Below, one piece after another: positions 1 to 6,099 of a stretch of 8,590 nt of DNA (the first letter of the stretch is position 1; every line of letters starts with the position of its first letter). The notes beneath the pieces are model-generated. The model was not told the origin of the DNA and searched no databases. It saw only the letters and a list, made by a program, of their open reading frames with translations. Origin of the DNA: Bacteroidota bacterium. GTDB lineage: Bacteria > Bacteroidota > Bacteroidia > Bacteroidales > VadinHA17. The stretch is from contig JAUWMO010000145.1 of NCBI GenBank assembly GCA_030613125.1, forward strand, positions 1 to 8,590, given 5' to 3'. Position numbers and translations under genes: made by a program.

Positions 1-699
1 GGAGCCAGTGTTATTATTAAGGAAACCAGGACAGGTACTATAACCGATAATAACGGAGAATTTGTCCTGGAAATTGAGGAAGATAACATAATGCTGTCTG
101 TTTCCTTTATCGGATATGAAACCCTTGTGGTAAAAGCTAAAAAGGGTGAATTTTTAAATATTGTTTTAAAACGGAAAACAGACAAAAAGGAACTCGATTA
201 CCCTGAAAAGGAGACGGTCACACAATTAGATTCAATTGATGTAGGTTTATATAAAATCGATGGAAAAGAAGTCACAAAGGAAGAAGCAATAAAGCTTCTA
301 CAGGATTCTGAGAATATACAGTCCATCAGTGTTCTAAAGGGAGAAACCGCAGTTGAAAAATACGGGGAAAAGGGAAAAAACGGGGTGATGATTTTTACAA
401 CAAAGGATTATGTTTCCACCAATTCAGATAAAAAATATTTTGTAAAAGGTAAGGTCCTTGATGATGGTACCGGTGAGCCTTTGCCGGGAGCTAGCATAAT
501 ATTATTGAATACAACTATAGGTACAATTACGGATCATAATGGTGAATTTTCCTTGCAAGTGGATAAAGAAAAAGTATGGCTGGGAATTTCGTATGTCGGA
601 TATAAGACTTTTATTGTGGAGGCTAAAGATGGAGAGTATCTCGATCTTAGACTTAAGAGGGGTGTTATTGACAGTACAACGATCCTCCTGGATCGTTGA
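1..699 (+). CDS. C-terminal part of a carboxypeptidase-regulatory-like / TonB-plug-like domain protein (5' end outside window)
   Basis: The frame is open from base 1 and ends at TGA 697-699, giving 232 residues with the start outside the window. Two related beta-sandwich modules are visible, at residues about 1-60 and 147-223. Both carry the CarboxypepD_reg-like pattern GAS-x-I-I ... GTITD-x-NGEF ... S-[FY]-[IV]-GY-[EK]-T. Between them (about 76-137) lies a TonB-receptor-plug-like segment with IDGKEVTKEEA, then SISVLKGETAVEKYG, GKNGV and IFTTK. In Bacteroidota this combination is known in outer-membrane/periplasmic proteins and at the C-terminus of M56/BlaR1-like membrane peptidases. The missing N-terminus prevents a choice between these. 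No membrane segment is seen in the part present. The two modules probably arose by internal duplication, since their DNA is clearly diverged. The last eight residues (STTILLDR) and the stop are encoded by a REP-like repeat (hairpin A), so the original C-terminus was probably replaced or trimmed. The domain call is firm; the full-length identity is not. Confidence 0.8.
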   Translation, partial: GASVIIKETRTGTITDNNGEFVLEIEEDNIMLSVSFIGYETLVVKAKKGEFLNIVLKRKTDKKELDYPEKETVTQLDSIDVGLYKIDGKEVTKEEAIKLLQDSENIQSISVLKGETAVEKYGEKGKNGVMIFTTKDYVSTNSDKKYFVKGKVLDDGTGEPLPGASIILLNTTIGTITDHNGEFSLQVDKEKVWLGISYVGYKTFIVEAKDGEYLDLRLKRGVIDSTTILLDR

Positions 700-736
700 T
701 TAATGTGTTGCAAACGAACCGGAGCTTCGTTTTACA
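673..736 (+). repeat. Composite REP-like repeat, left copy (hairpin A + hairpin B)
   Basis: Hairpin A is a perfect 9-bp inverted repeat, CAACGATCC (677-685) and GGATCGTTG (690-698), around a TCCT loop. A 14-bp spacer follows, then hairpin B with AACGAA (713-718) and TTCGTT (726-731) around CCGGAGC. The same arrangement recurs at 1490-1553 with four substitutions, one in loop A and three in the spacer; all stem bases are conserved. Hairpin A overlaps the last codons and stop of the upstream plus-strand gene. The hairpins could act as a bidirectional transcription end or mRNA 3' stabiliser between two convergent genes, as known for some REP elements; that role is inference. Confidence 0.85.
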
Positions 737-816
737 GTAACGAACCGGAGCTTCGTTTTACAGTAACGAACCGGAGCTTCGTTTTACGGTAACGAACCGG
801 AGCTTCGTTTTACATA
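713..816 (+). repeat. Four tandem 26-bp units of hairpin B
   Basis: Units start at 713, 739, 765 and 791, an exact 26-bp period. The first two are identical. The third has one change (ACGGT for ACAGT) and the fourth diverges only in its last bases (ACATA). Each unit has arms AACGAA and TTCGTT around CCGGAGC. Where the preceding bases are GT, the stem extends to GTAACGAA pairing with TTCGTT, a bulged TT, then AC. A short imperfect hairpin with a bulge is characteristic of REP elements recognised by RAYTs. There are no spacers between units. The last unit contains the transposase stop codon (TAA read on the minus strand at 812-810). Confidence 0.92.
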
Positions 817-1460
817 AATTCGTTGTATTCAGGATTGATATACGACCATTTCCAATCTTTTCTTTCTTTGCATAATCCTGCTTTGATGGGATTGTCAAGA
901 ACATAGCAGATCGTTCTGTATAATTCCTCACTATCTCTAATAAGTCGATCATAGCTTTCGTGGTGCCAAAACTGACCTTTCACGCCTAATAGTTTATTGC
1001 ATCCTCTTGCACTGTAATTTTTTATTGATTGCATAATATCCTGTAGGTATAAAGGGGAGCCGAGTTCATTTTTTTCAAAAACCGTAAAGACAGCATGGAC
1101 ATGATTCGACATTATACAATAACAATATAAATCAATTCGCTTATTATCCCAGTAATGAATAGAATCTGCCACCACCTGGGCAACTTCAGGTTTTTTCATG
1201 AAGTGCTTTCCGGATTTCAAAGTATTAAGCTTTTTATCAAATTCCAGAAAGTATTTATTACTGGCCTCTTTCAGATCTTTCTTTTTGTTGTTTGATTTTT
1301 CTTTGATCTGATATCTAATTCGTTCAAACTCCATTTTTAATTTTGAGAATTCTCTATTTGAGTGCACTCCAGCTAATAACCATGTTACAAAAAATGTTTG
1401 CCCCCGGATCTGAAGATGAGGGAGATTTTTTCTGTAAAATTTTTTCTTTTCCATAAGCAT
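810..1460 (-). CDS. REP-associated tyrosine transposase (RAYT), IS200/Y1 family
   Basis: This is a single-strand DNA nuclease of the HUH/Y1 transposase superfamily. RAYTs bind and cleave REP hairpins and are thought to spread them. Starting from the ATG at 1460, the product is 216 residues. FFVTWLLAG near the N-terminus is the first beta strand. A Lys-rich helical stretch covers about 40-90. The HUH motif is HVH at H120/H122 in MSNHVHAVF. HESYDRLIRD holds the candidate catalytic Tyr (about Y170), and YVLDNPIKAGL (about 186-196) is the family's C-terminal signature. All catalytic elements are present and the frame is intact, so it may be active. An in-frame TTG at 1496 would start inside the repeat and is less likely. 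A second ATG at 1454 is equally possible. No convincing Shine-Dalgarno lies close to either ATG. The stop lies in the fourth B unit. The matching hairpins on both sides are the probable substrates. Confidence 0.88.
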   Translation of the reverse strand: MLMEKKKFYRKNLPHLQIRGQTFFVTWLLAGVHSNREFSKLKMEFERIRYQIKEKSNNKKKDLKEASNKYFLEFDKKLNTLKSGKHFMKKPEVAQVVADSIHYWDNKRIDLYCYCIMSNHVHAVFTVFEKNELGSPLYLQDIMQSIKNYSARGCNKLLGVKGQFWHHESYDRLIRDSEELYRTICYVLDNPIKAGLCKERKDWKWSYINPEYNEFM

Positions 1461-1472
1461 GGATGTTGGTTT

Positions 1473-1553
1473 AGTACAACGATCCTCCCAGTACAACGAT
1501 CCTCCCGGATCGTTGATTTATGGGTAGCAAACGAACCGGAGCTTCGTTTTACA
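1473..1553 (+). repeat. Composite REP-like repeat, right copy, with duplicated half of hairpin A
   Basis: The composite unit 1490-1553 matches 673-736: hairpin A arms CAACGATCC (1494-1502) and GGATCGTTG (1507-1515) around TCCC, and hairpin B arms AACGAA (1530-1535) and TTCGTT (1543-1548). Immediately before it, 1473-1489 is an exact 17-bp tandem copy of 1490-1506 (AGTACAACGATCCTCCC). There are therefore two left arms of hairpin A and only one right arm. On the minus strand this lies just upstream of the transposase start, so it would sit in its leader if transcription begins further upstream. Confidence 0.87.
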
Positions 1554-1556
1554 TTC

Positions 1557-1702
1557 AACGAACCGGAAGTTACTCGTACCCACAAGCCCTGTGAAATAAA
1601 GACCAGGTCTTTACTACAAAGTAATATTTCACAGGGCAAGGCCAACACAAGCAGCCACTCGTGAGCTTCTCACCCTTCGGGTTCGAAGGTTCGTTTTACA
1701 GT
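1557..1702. repeat. Hairpin B unit apparently split by about 122 bp of palindrome-rich DNA
   Basis: The left half of a B unit (AACGAACCGGA, 1557-1567) and the right half (TTCGTTTTACAGT, 1690-1702) are separated by 1568-1689. The outer ends still form an 8-bp inverted repeat, AACGAACC (1557-1564) with GGTTCGTT (1688-1695). Inside are a 13-bp inverted repeat (1586-1637, listed separately), GTGAG/CTCAC around CTT (1661-1673) and CCTTCG/CGAAGG around GGTT (1674-1689). The whole block could fold as nested hairpins. The aminotransferase stop codon lies in the right half. Whether the core inserted into the unit, or is a third repeat family joined to it, cannot be decided from one copy. Confidence 0.65.
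1586..1637. repeat. 13-bp perfect inverted repeat with inner hairpins
   Basis: GCCCTGTGAAATA (1586-1598) is the exact reverse complement of TATTTCACAGGGC (1625-1637). The 26 bases between contain AAGACC/GGTCTT (1599-1611) around a single base, and TTAC/GTAA (1611-1624). The result is a branched, cruciform-capable structure. It lacks a T-run after the stem in either direction, so it is not a standard intrinsic terminator. The sequence does not resemble hairpins A or B and may belong to another repeat family. Its function is unknown. Confidence 0.75.
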
Positions 1703-2895
1703 GTTCTTCCAGGGTATGTTTTCAGAGCCTCTTCAAGACATTTCATGGCTTCCCTAAGGTCATCTATTTTTAAAACATAGGCTATACGAACCTCTTGTTT
1801 CCCAAGACCCGGAGTTGCATAGAATCCTGAAGCAGGGGCCATCATCACGGTATCATTCTCGTATTCAAAATCGCTCAGCAGCCACTGGCAGAACTTATCT
1901 GCATCATCCACAGGAAGGTGGGTGATGGTATAAAAGGCTCCTCCGGGCTTTGGACAGATCACCCCCGGCATTTGATTCAGAGCCTCCACCATGTAATTAC
2001 GCCTGTTAATATATTCTTTGTAAACTTCTTTAAAATATTCCGGTGGAGTATCCAGAGAGGCTTCCCCGGCAACCTGCCCAAAGGAAGGAGGACTTAATCT
2101 GGCCTGGGCAAATTTTAATGCCGTTTCAATAATATTTCGGTTTCTGGTTACCAATGCTCCGATTCTGGTACCACAAGAACTGTATCGTTTTGAAACAGAG
2201 TCCATCATGACGACATGTTGCTCAATCCCTTCAAGCATCATCGTGGAATAATGTTTTTGTCCGTCGTAGCAAAATTCCCTGTATACTTCATCTGCAAAGA
2301 GATAGAGATCATGCTTTTTAACAATATCCCGTAATTTTTCCAGTTCTGTCTTTGAATACAAATATCCGGTTGGGTTGTTTGGGTTACAAATCAATATTCC
2401 CCTGGTTGCAGGTGTAACCTTTTTTTCCAAAGTTACAATGGGAGGAAGGGCAAAGCCATCATTAATTGAGGAGGTGACAGGAACAATGGTAACTCCCGCC
2501 GCAATGGCAAATCCGTTATAATTGGTATAAAAAGGTTCCGGGATAATGATTTCATCGCCGGGATTAAAACAACTTAACAAACCAAATAAAATAGCTTCTG
2601 ATCCGCCGGTGGTTATCAGCAGCTGATCGTAATTGATGTTAATTCCAATATTTGTGTAAAAATCTGCAAGCTTCCTTCGGTATGATTCATTTCCTGCAGA
2701 GTGGCTGTATTCAACCACTTTCTGATCAAAATTCTTTACGGCATTTAAGGCTACTTCCGGAGTTGGTATATCCGGCTGTCCAATATTTAAATGATATACT
2801 TTTCTTCCTTTACGCTTGGCTTCCTCAGCAAATGGAACCAATTTTCTTATAGGCGAGGCAGGTATCAGATTGCCCCTATCTGAAATTGAAGGCAT
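1696..2895 (-). CDS. PLP-dependent class I/II aminotransferase (aspartate aminotransferase family)
   Basis: The 399-residue length is usual for fold-type I aminotransferases, cytosolic PLP enzymes that transfer an amino group between an amino acid and a 2-oxo acid. The N-terminal substrate loop reads LNIGQPDIPTP (36-46). The cofactor-binding residues can be followed: TTGGSEA (95-101), N174 in CNPNNPTG, D202 and Y205 in ADEVY, the Schiff-base lysine K236 in SVSKRYSSCGTRIG with the phosphate-binding R244, and R370 (EVRIAY) in the position that binds the substrate carboxylate. Everything needed for catalysis appears intact. The exact substrate (aspartate or another amino acid) cannot be read from these motifs, so no symbol is given. 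The ATG at 2895 gives a sensible N-terminus. There is no Shine-Dalgarno site, but a TAnnTTTG match lies 28 bases upstream. The TAA stop is inside a REP-like half unit. Confidence 0.92.
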   Translation of the reverse strand: MPSISDRGNLIPASPIRKLVPFAEEAKRKGRKVYHLNIGQPDIPTPEVALNAVKNFDQKVVEYSHSAGNESYRRKLADFYTNIGININYDQLLITTGGSEAILFGLLSCFNPGDEIIIPEPFYTNYNGFAIAAGVTIVPVTSSINDGFALPPIVTLEKKVTPATRGILICNPNNPTGYLYSKTELEKLRDIVKKHDLYLFADEVYREFCYDGQKHYSTMMLEGIEQHVVMMDSVSKRYSSCGTRIGALVTRNRNIIETALKFAQARLSPPSFGQVAGEASLDTPPEYFKEVYKEYINRRNYMVEALNQMPGVICPKPGGAFYTITHLPVDDADKFCQWLLSDFEYENDTVMMAPASGFYATPGLGKQEVRIAYVLKIDDLREAMKCLEEALKTYPGRTL

Positions 2896-2923
2896 GGTAA
2901 TTTATGTTTATGTATTAATATTA

Positions 2924-2931
2924 CAAATTTA
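2924..2931 (-). promoter_or_regulatory. Candidate -7 element of the aminotransferase promoter
   Basis: On the minus strand these bases read TAAATTTG, an exact match to the Bacteroidota -7 consensus TAnnTTTG. It ends 28 bases before the ATG. I see no good -33 TTTG at the expected distance, so the call rests on the -7 box and its position. Confidence 0.45.
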
Positions 2932-3060
2932 ATCAAGACCGGGAAATAGAAATATGTTTAAAATCATACTAACACATGTTGCCACTAACCCAGGTAATAA
3001 TAAATAAAACAAACTGTCTAAAAAGTATAGTTTATAAGATGCTGATAAACAATAGAATAA

Positions 3061-3100
3061 ACGTATTTAACTACGTAGTTAACTACGTAGTTAAATACGT
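3061..3100. promoter_or_regulatory. Perfect 40-bp palindrome, candidate regulator-binding or cruciform site
   Basis: The 40 bases are identical to their reverse complement with no loop, centred between 3080 and 3081. The core is two tandem copies of the palindrome AACTACGTAGTT (3069-3080 and 3081-3092), flanked by ACGTATTT and AAATACGT. TACGTA occurs at 3072, 3084 and 3096, and AACGTA at 3060, giving a strict 12-bp period. The position between divergent promoters suggests binding of a dimeric or multimeric regulator; this is inference, and the palindrome could instead be a by-product of tandem repetition. A seven-T run follows at 3107, but no gene reads into the site as a terminator would require. 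Confidence 0.6.
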
Positions 3101-3296
3101 AGTATATTTTTTTCTTCAAATTTTATATCCCTTTCCCTGATCACAAAAAGACCGGTTATTATCTATTCGGGAAACTTACAACAAAAAAATGCTTTAAAAA
3201 GGTGGGTATGATAACATCTAACTGCAAACTAAAATTAAAACAGGGGTTAATTATTGAGAACTACCGATGTTTTTCGAATAACCGGACTAAAATTTA

Positions 3297-3304
3297 TATT
3301 TTTG
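3297..3304 (+). promoter_or_regulatory. Candidate -7 element of the valS promoter
   Basis: TATTTTTG matches the Bacteroidota TAnnTTTG consensus and lies 36 bases before the valS ATG. A T-rich stretch TTTTCG at 3271-3276, about 20 bases upstream, is a weak stand-in for the -33 TTTG box. Transcription would start near 3310 and leave a short leader, which argues against an attenuator or riboswitch controlling valS. Confidence 0.5.
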
Positions 3305-3340
3305 CAGGATTAAATAAATCGGGCAAAACAGATAAATCAA

Positions 3341-5971
3341 ATGGAGATACCTTCAAAATACGATCCGGCAAAAACCGAGGATAAGTGGTATAATTACTGG
3401 CTTGAACAGGGCTTTTTTAAATCAGAACCTGATACCAGGGAACCTTACACAATAGTGATCCCTCCGCCAAACGTTACAGGAGTTTTGCATATGGGTCATA
3501 TGCTGAACAATACAATTCAGGATATACTGATCAGAAGGGCCAGAATGCAGGGAAAAAATGCCCTCTGGATTCCCGGGACCGATCATGCCTCTATTGCCAC
3601 TGAGGCCAGAGTAGTATCAAGTTTAAGAGAAAACGGGATAAAAAAAACCGATCTTTCACGCGAAGAATTCCTGAAATATGCATGGGATTGGAAGGTGAAA
3701 CATGGTGGCATTATCCTGGAGCAGCTTAAGAAACTTGGTGCCTCTTGTGATTGGGACAGAACAAAATTCACCATGGATGAGGATATGTCGGAAAGTGTTA
3801 TTGAGGTATTTGTTGATTTATATAATAAAGGACATATCTACAGGGGCGTAAGAATGGTTAATTGGGACCCCAGGGCAAAAACTGCAATTTCAAATGAAGA
3901 AGTGATATACAAAGAAGTTCAGTCTAAATTATACTATGTCAGATATGCAATTGAGGGGGAGAAAAACTTTGTAACCATTGCGACAACCCGCTTGGAAACC
4001 ATTTTAGGAGATACGGCTGTTTGTGTTCATCCTGAGGATGAGAGGTTTAAACCTTTACATGGAAAACGTGTGATTATCCCCTTAGTAAACAGGCCGGTAC
4101 CTATAATAACAGATGAATATGTTGACAGGGAATTTGGAACAGGAGCTTTAAAGATTACCCCTGCACATGACGAAAATGATTATGAAATTGGGATCCGGCA
4201 TCAACTGGAGTCAATAAATATTTTTAATGATGATGGAACTCTGGGAGAAAATGCCATTTTGTATGTTGGAAAAGACCGTTTTGTAGCAAGAGAATTAATT
4301 ACACAGGACCTTGAAAAAGAGGGTTGTCTTGTGAAAACGGAAGATTACATAAATAAGGTGGGTTACTCTGAGAGGACTGATGCGGTAATAGAACCTAAAT
4401 TATCTATGCAATGGTTCCTGAAGATGAAAGAATTGGCCCGTCCTGCATTAGAAAATGTGGTTAACGATTCAATCAGACTGGTCCCTCCAAAGTTTAAAAA
4501 TATATACCGGCACTGGATGGAAAATATTCGTGACTGGTGTATTTCAAGACAATTATGGTGGGGACATCGAATACCTGCATGGTATCTTCCACACTCAGCA
4601 GAAATTATAGTTGCAAAAAATGCTGAGGAGGCCTTAAAACTTGCAAAAGAAAAAAGCGGGAATGATGACCTGAAGATCAGCGACCTCAGGCAGGATGAAG
4701 ATGTTTTGGATACCTGGTTCTCTTCCTGGTTGTGGCCTATATCTGTGTTAGACGGTATACGGCATCCGGAAAATCGCGATTTTAAATATTATTATCCGAC
4801 AAGCGACCTGGTAACTGCACCTGAGATCCTGTTTTTTTGGGTTGCCCGAATGATTATTGCCGGTTATGAGTATGCTGGCAGGAAACCTTTTAACAATGTA
4901 TATCTTACAGGCATTGTACGTGATAAATTAGGGAGGAAGATGTCAAAATCTTTAGGAAATTCGCCAGATCCTATTGAACTGATGGAAAAATACGGGGCCG
5001 ATGGTGTAAGAGTGGGTATGCTGCTATGTTCCCCTGCCGGAGGGGATCTCCTTTTTAATGAAAGTCTGACAGAACAGGGAAGGAATTTTGCAAATAAAAT
5101 ATGGAATGCATTCAGGCTTATTAAATCATGGAAAATTGATCCTGATCTCAAACAACCTGAAGCTTCAAAGGCTGCAGTAAAATGGTTCAGTGAAAAGTTG
5201 AATGAGTCAATAATCCTTCTGGAAGATCAATTCTCAAAATACCGGCTTTCAGAAGCATTAATGAATATTTATAAATTGTTTTGGGATGAATTCTCTTCAT
5301 GGTACCTTGAAATTATAAAACCGGCTTATCAACAACCGGTTGACGAAATAACCAAGAAAGAAGCTTTTCACTTTCTGGAGAAACTTTTGAAATTATTGCA
5401 TCCATTTATGCCGTTCATAACTGAGGCAATATGGCAGTATATGGAATCAAGGCAGGATGGTGAAAGTATAATGATTGAAAAGATTCCGGTTTCTGAACCT
5501 TTTGAAAAAGCATGTGTTGAAAGGTTTGAAAAAGCCAAAGAGACGATTAGTTCAATCCGGACGATTAGAAAGGGGAAAAATATTCCCAACAAAGAAAAAT
5601 TGAGTCTTCTGGTTCTTGAAGATGAACAAAAGTTTGATAATCGTTTTGGAGAAGTTGTAAAAAAGCTCTGTAATTTATCCGATATTTGTTTTATCGAGAA
5701 TAAACCTGACAGGGCGGTTTCTTTCATAGTAAAAACTACCCAGTTTTATATCCCTTTGGGTGAAAAGGTAAATGTGGAGGCAGAAATTATTAAATTGAAG
5801 AAGGAATTGGAATACAATCAGGGATTCCTTGCTGCCGTTATGAAAAAAATTGATAATAAGAGCTTTGTCAAAAATGCGCCTTTGAACGTAGTAGACAGGG
5901 AGAAAGAGAAAAAAGCTGACGCCGAAGCCAAAATATTGGCACTGCAGGAACAAATCAATGCTTTGCAATAA
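3341..5971 (+). CDS. valS: Valine--tRNA ligase
   Basis: This cytosolic class I aminoacyl-tRNA synthetase charges tRNA-Val with valine using ATP. The 876-residue length is typical of bacterial ValRS. The N-terminus PSKYDPAKTEDKWYNYW is characteristic of the family. The HIGH-type signature is HMGH (H50-H53) in PPPNVTGVLHMGHMLN. The editing (CP1) domain shows TTRLETILGDTAV and GTGALKITPAHDENDYEIG. WCISRQLWWGHRIPAWY marks the return to the catalytic core. The KMSKS loop (K533-S537) lies in GRKMSKSLGNSPDP. An anticodon-binding helical domain follows. The C-terminal about 65 residues are a Lys/Glu-rich coiled coil (VEAEIIKLKKELEYN ... ALQEQINAL), the tRNA-binding arm. The gene is complete with no lesions. 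The ATG at 3341 has no Shine-Dalgarno, only an A-rich leader, as is common in Bacteroidota. A phosphoesterase remnant starts 29 bases downstream on the same strand. Confidence 0.98.
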   Translation: MEIPSKYDPAKTEDKWYNYWLEQGFFKSEPDTREPYTIVIPPPNVTGVLHMGHMLNNTIQDILIRRARMQGKNALWIPGTDHASIATEARVVSSLRENGIKKTDLSREEFLKYAWDWKVKHGGIILEQLKKLGASCDWDRTKFTMDEDMSESVIEVFVDLYNKGHIYRGVRMVNWDPRAKTAISNEEVIYKEVQSKLYYVRYAIEGEKNFVTIATTRLETILGDTAVCVHPEDERFKPLHGKRVIIPLVNRPVPIITDEYVDREFGTGALKITPAHDENDYEIGIRHQLESINIFNDDGTLGENAILYVGKDRFVARELITQDLEKEGCLVKTEDYINKVGYSERTDAVIEPKLSMQWFLKMKELARPALENVVNDSIRLVPPKFKNIYRHWMENIRDWCISRQLWWGHRIPAWYLPHSAEIIVAKNAEEALKLAKEKSGNDDLKISDLRQDEDVLDTWFSSWLWPISVLDGIRHPENRDFKYYYPTSDLVTAPEILFFWVARMIIAGYEYAGRKPFNNVYLTGIVRDKLGRKMSKSLGNSPDPIELMEKYGADGVRVGMLLCSPAGGDLLFNESLTEQGRNFANKIWNAFRLIKSWKIDPDLKQPEASKAAVKWFSEKLNESIILLEDQFSKYRLSEALMNIYKLFWDEFSSWYLEIIKPAYQQPVDEITKKEAFHFLEKLLKLLHPFMPFITEAIWQYMESRQDGESIMIEKIPVSEPFEKACVERFEKAKETISSIRTIRKGKNIPNKEKLSLLVLEDEQKFDNRFGEVVKKLCNLSDICFIENKPDRAVSFIVKTTQFYIPLGEKVNVEAEIIKLKKELEYNQGFLAAVMKKIDNKSFVKNAPLNVVDREKEKKADAEAKILALQEQINALQ

Positions 5972-6000
5972 TATTCCAATCCAGTACTTCAATAATTTAG

Positions 6001-6099
6001 ATGACAGATTGCTTTTTCATTTCAGACCTTCACGGTAAAACTGAACGATATAATACTTTATTTAAAAAAATTGAAGAGGAAATTCCTTCAGCTCAATAG
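6001..6099 (+). pseudogene. Truncated calcineurin-like metallophosphoesterase (N-terminal remnant)
   Basis: An ATG 29 bases after valS opens a 32-codon frame ending at TAG 6097-6099. The peptide starts MTDCFFISDLHGKTERYNTL and continues to KKIEEEIPSAQ. FISDLHG is the first metal-binding motif (D-x-H) at the N-terminus of calcineurin-like phosphoesterases, normally followed within about 30 residues by a GGD motif and several hundred more residues. Here the frame stops just before the expected GGD, and the sequence becomes the 3' end of the opposite-strand FMN protein gene, which it overlaps by seven bases. The most likely reading is a gene cut by a deletion or rearrangement near 6090-6096. The peptide cannot form a working enzyme. 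A genuine small protein is possible but unlikely. Confidence 0.7.

Larger units (their letters stand above)
673..1702. mobile_element. REP/RAYT locus: transposase gene bracketed by two-hairpin repeats
   Basis: This interval holds a single IS200-like transposase gene with repeat clusters on both sides, the typical organisation of a REP-associated tyrosine transposase (RAYT) and its REP/BIME sequences. A 64-bp composite repeat occurs at 673-736 and again, in the same orientation, at 1490-1553, with four mismatches that I count by eye. Further copies of its second hairpin follow each. The flanks are direct repeats, and no IS-type terminal inverted repeats or target-site duplication are evident. 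This fits a domesticated RAYT rather than a self-mobile IS200 element. The limits are set by the outermost repeat sequence I can recognise, so they are approximate. Confidence 0.75.
2896..3340. other. Divergent intergenic region between the aminotransferase gene and valS
   Basis: These 445 bases separate two genes transcribed away from each other. They contain a candidate promoter element at each end, at 2924-2931 for the leftward gene and 3297-3304 for valS, and a 40-bp perfect palindrome at 3061-3100 followed by seven Ts (3107-3113). The rest is very AT-rich. I see no tRNA, no T-box-like leader for valS and no convincing small gene. Confidence 0.7.

Noticed and set aside
713..816. Tandem 26-bp repeats resembling a small CRISPR array
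   Set aside because: The units are head to tail with no spacers, each contains a hairpin, and copies flank a RAYT gene; no cas gene is present.
758..952. Minus-strand open frame of 64 codons
   Set aside because: It lies mainly within the transposase gene in another frame and the rest is translated hairpin B repeat.
1461..1496. TTG at 1496 as the transposase start
   Set aside because: It would place 12 extra residues in repeat sequence ahead of the conserved part; the ATGs at 1460 and 1454 fit better.
1586..1637. 13-bp inverted repeat as an integron attC site
   Set aside because: No integrase, no core GTTRRRY-type boxes at the ends and no cassette structure are present.
1385..1664. Overlapping open frames on both strands (1385-1648 minus, 1398-1664 plus)
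   Set aside because: They run through the repeat cluster and the transposase 5' end, show no domain, and are composed largely of translated repeat sequence.
1661..1695. GGGTTCGAAGG resembling a tRNA T-arm
   Set aside because: No acceptor stem, anticodon arm or CCA-proximal pairing can be built around it; it is part of a CCTTCG/CGAAGG hairpin in the repeat block.
3061..3113. Palindrome plus T-run as an intrinsic terminator
   Set aside because: The genes on both sides are transcribed away from it and the stem is AT-rich, so there is no transcript for it to end.
3202..3384. 60-codon GTG-started frame before valS
   Set aside because: It overlaps the valS start and its candidate promoter, has no recognisable domain and a weak start codon.
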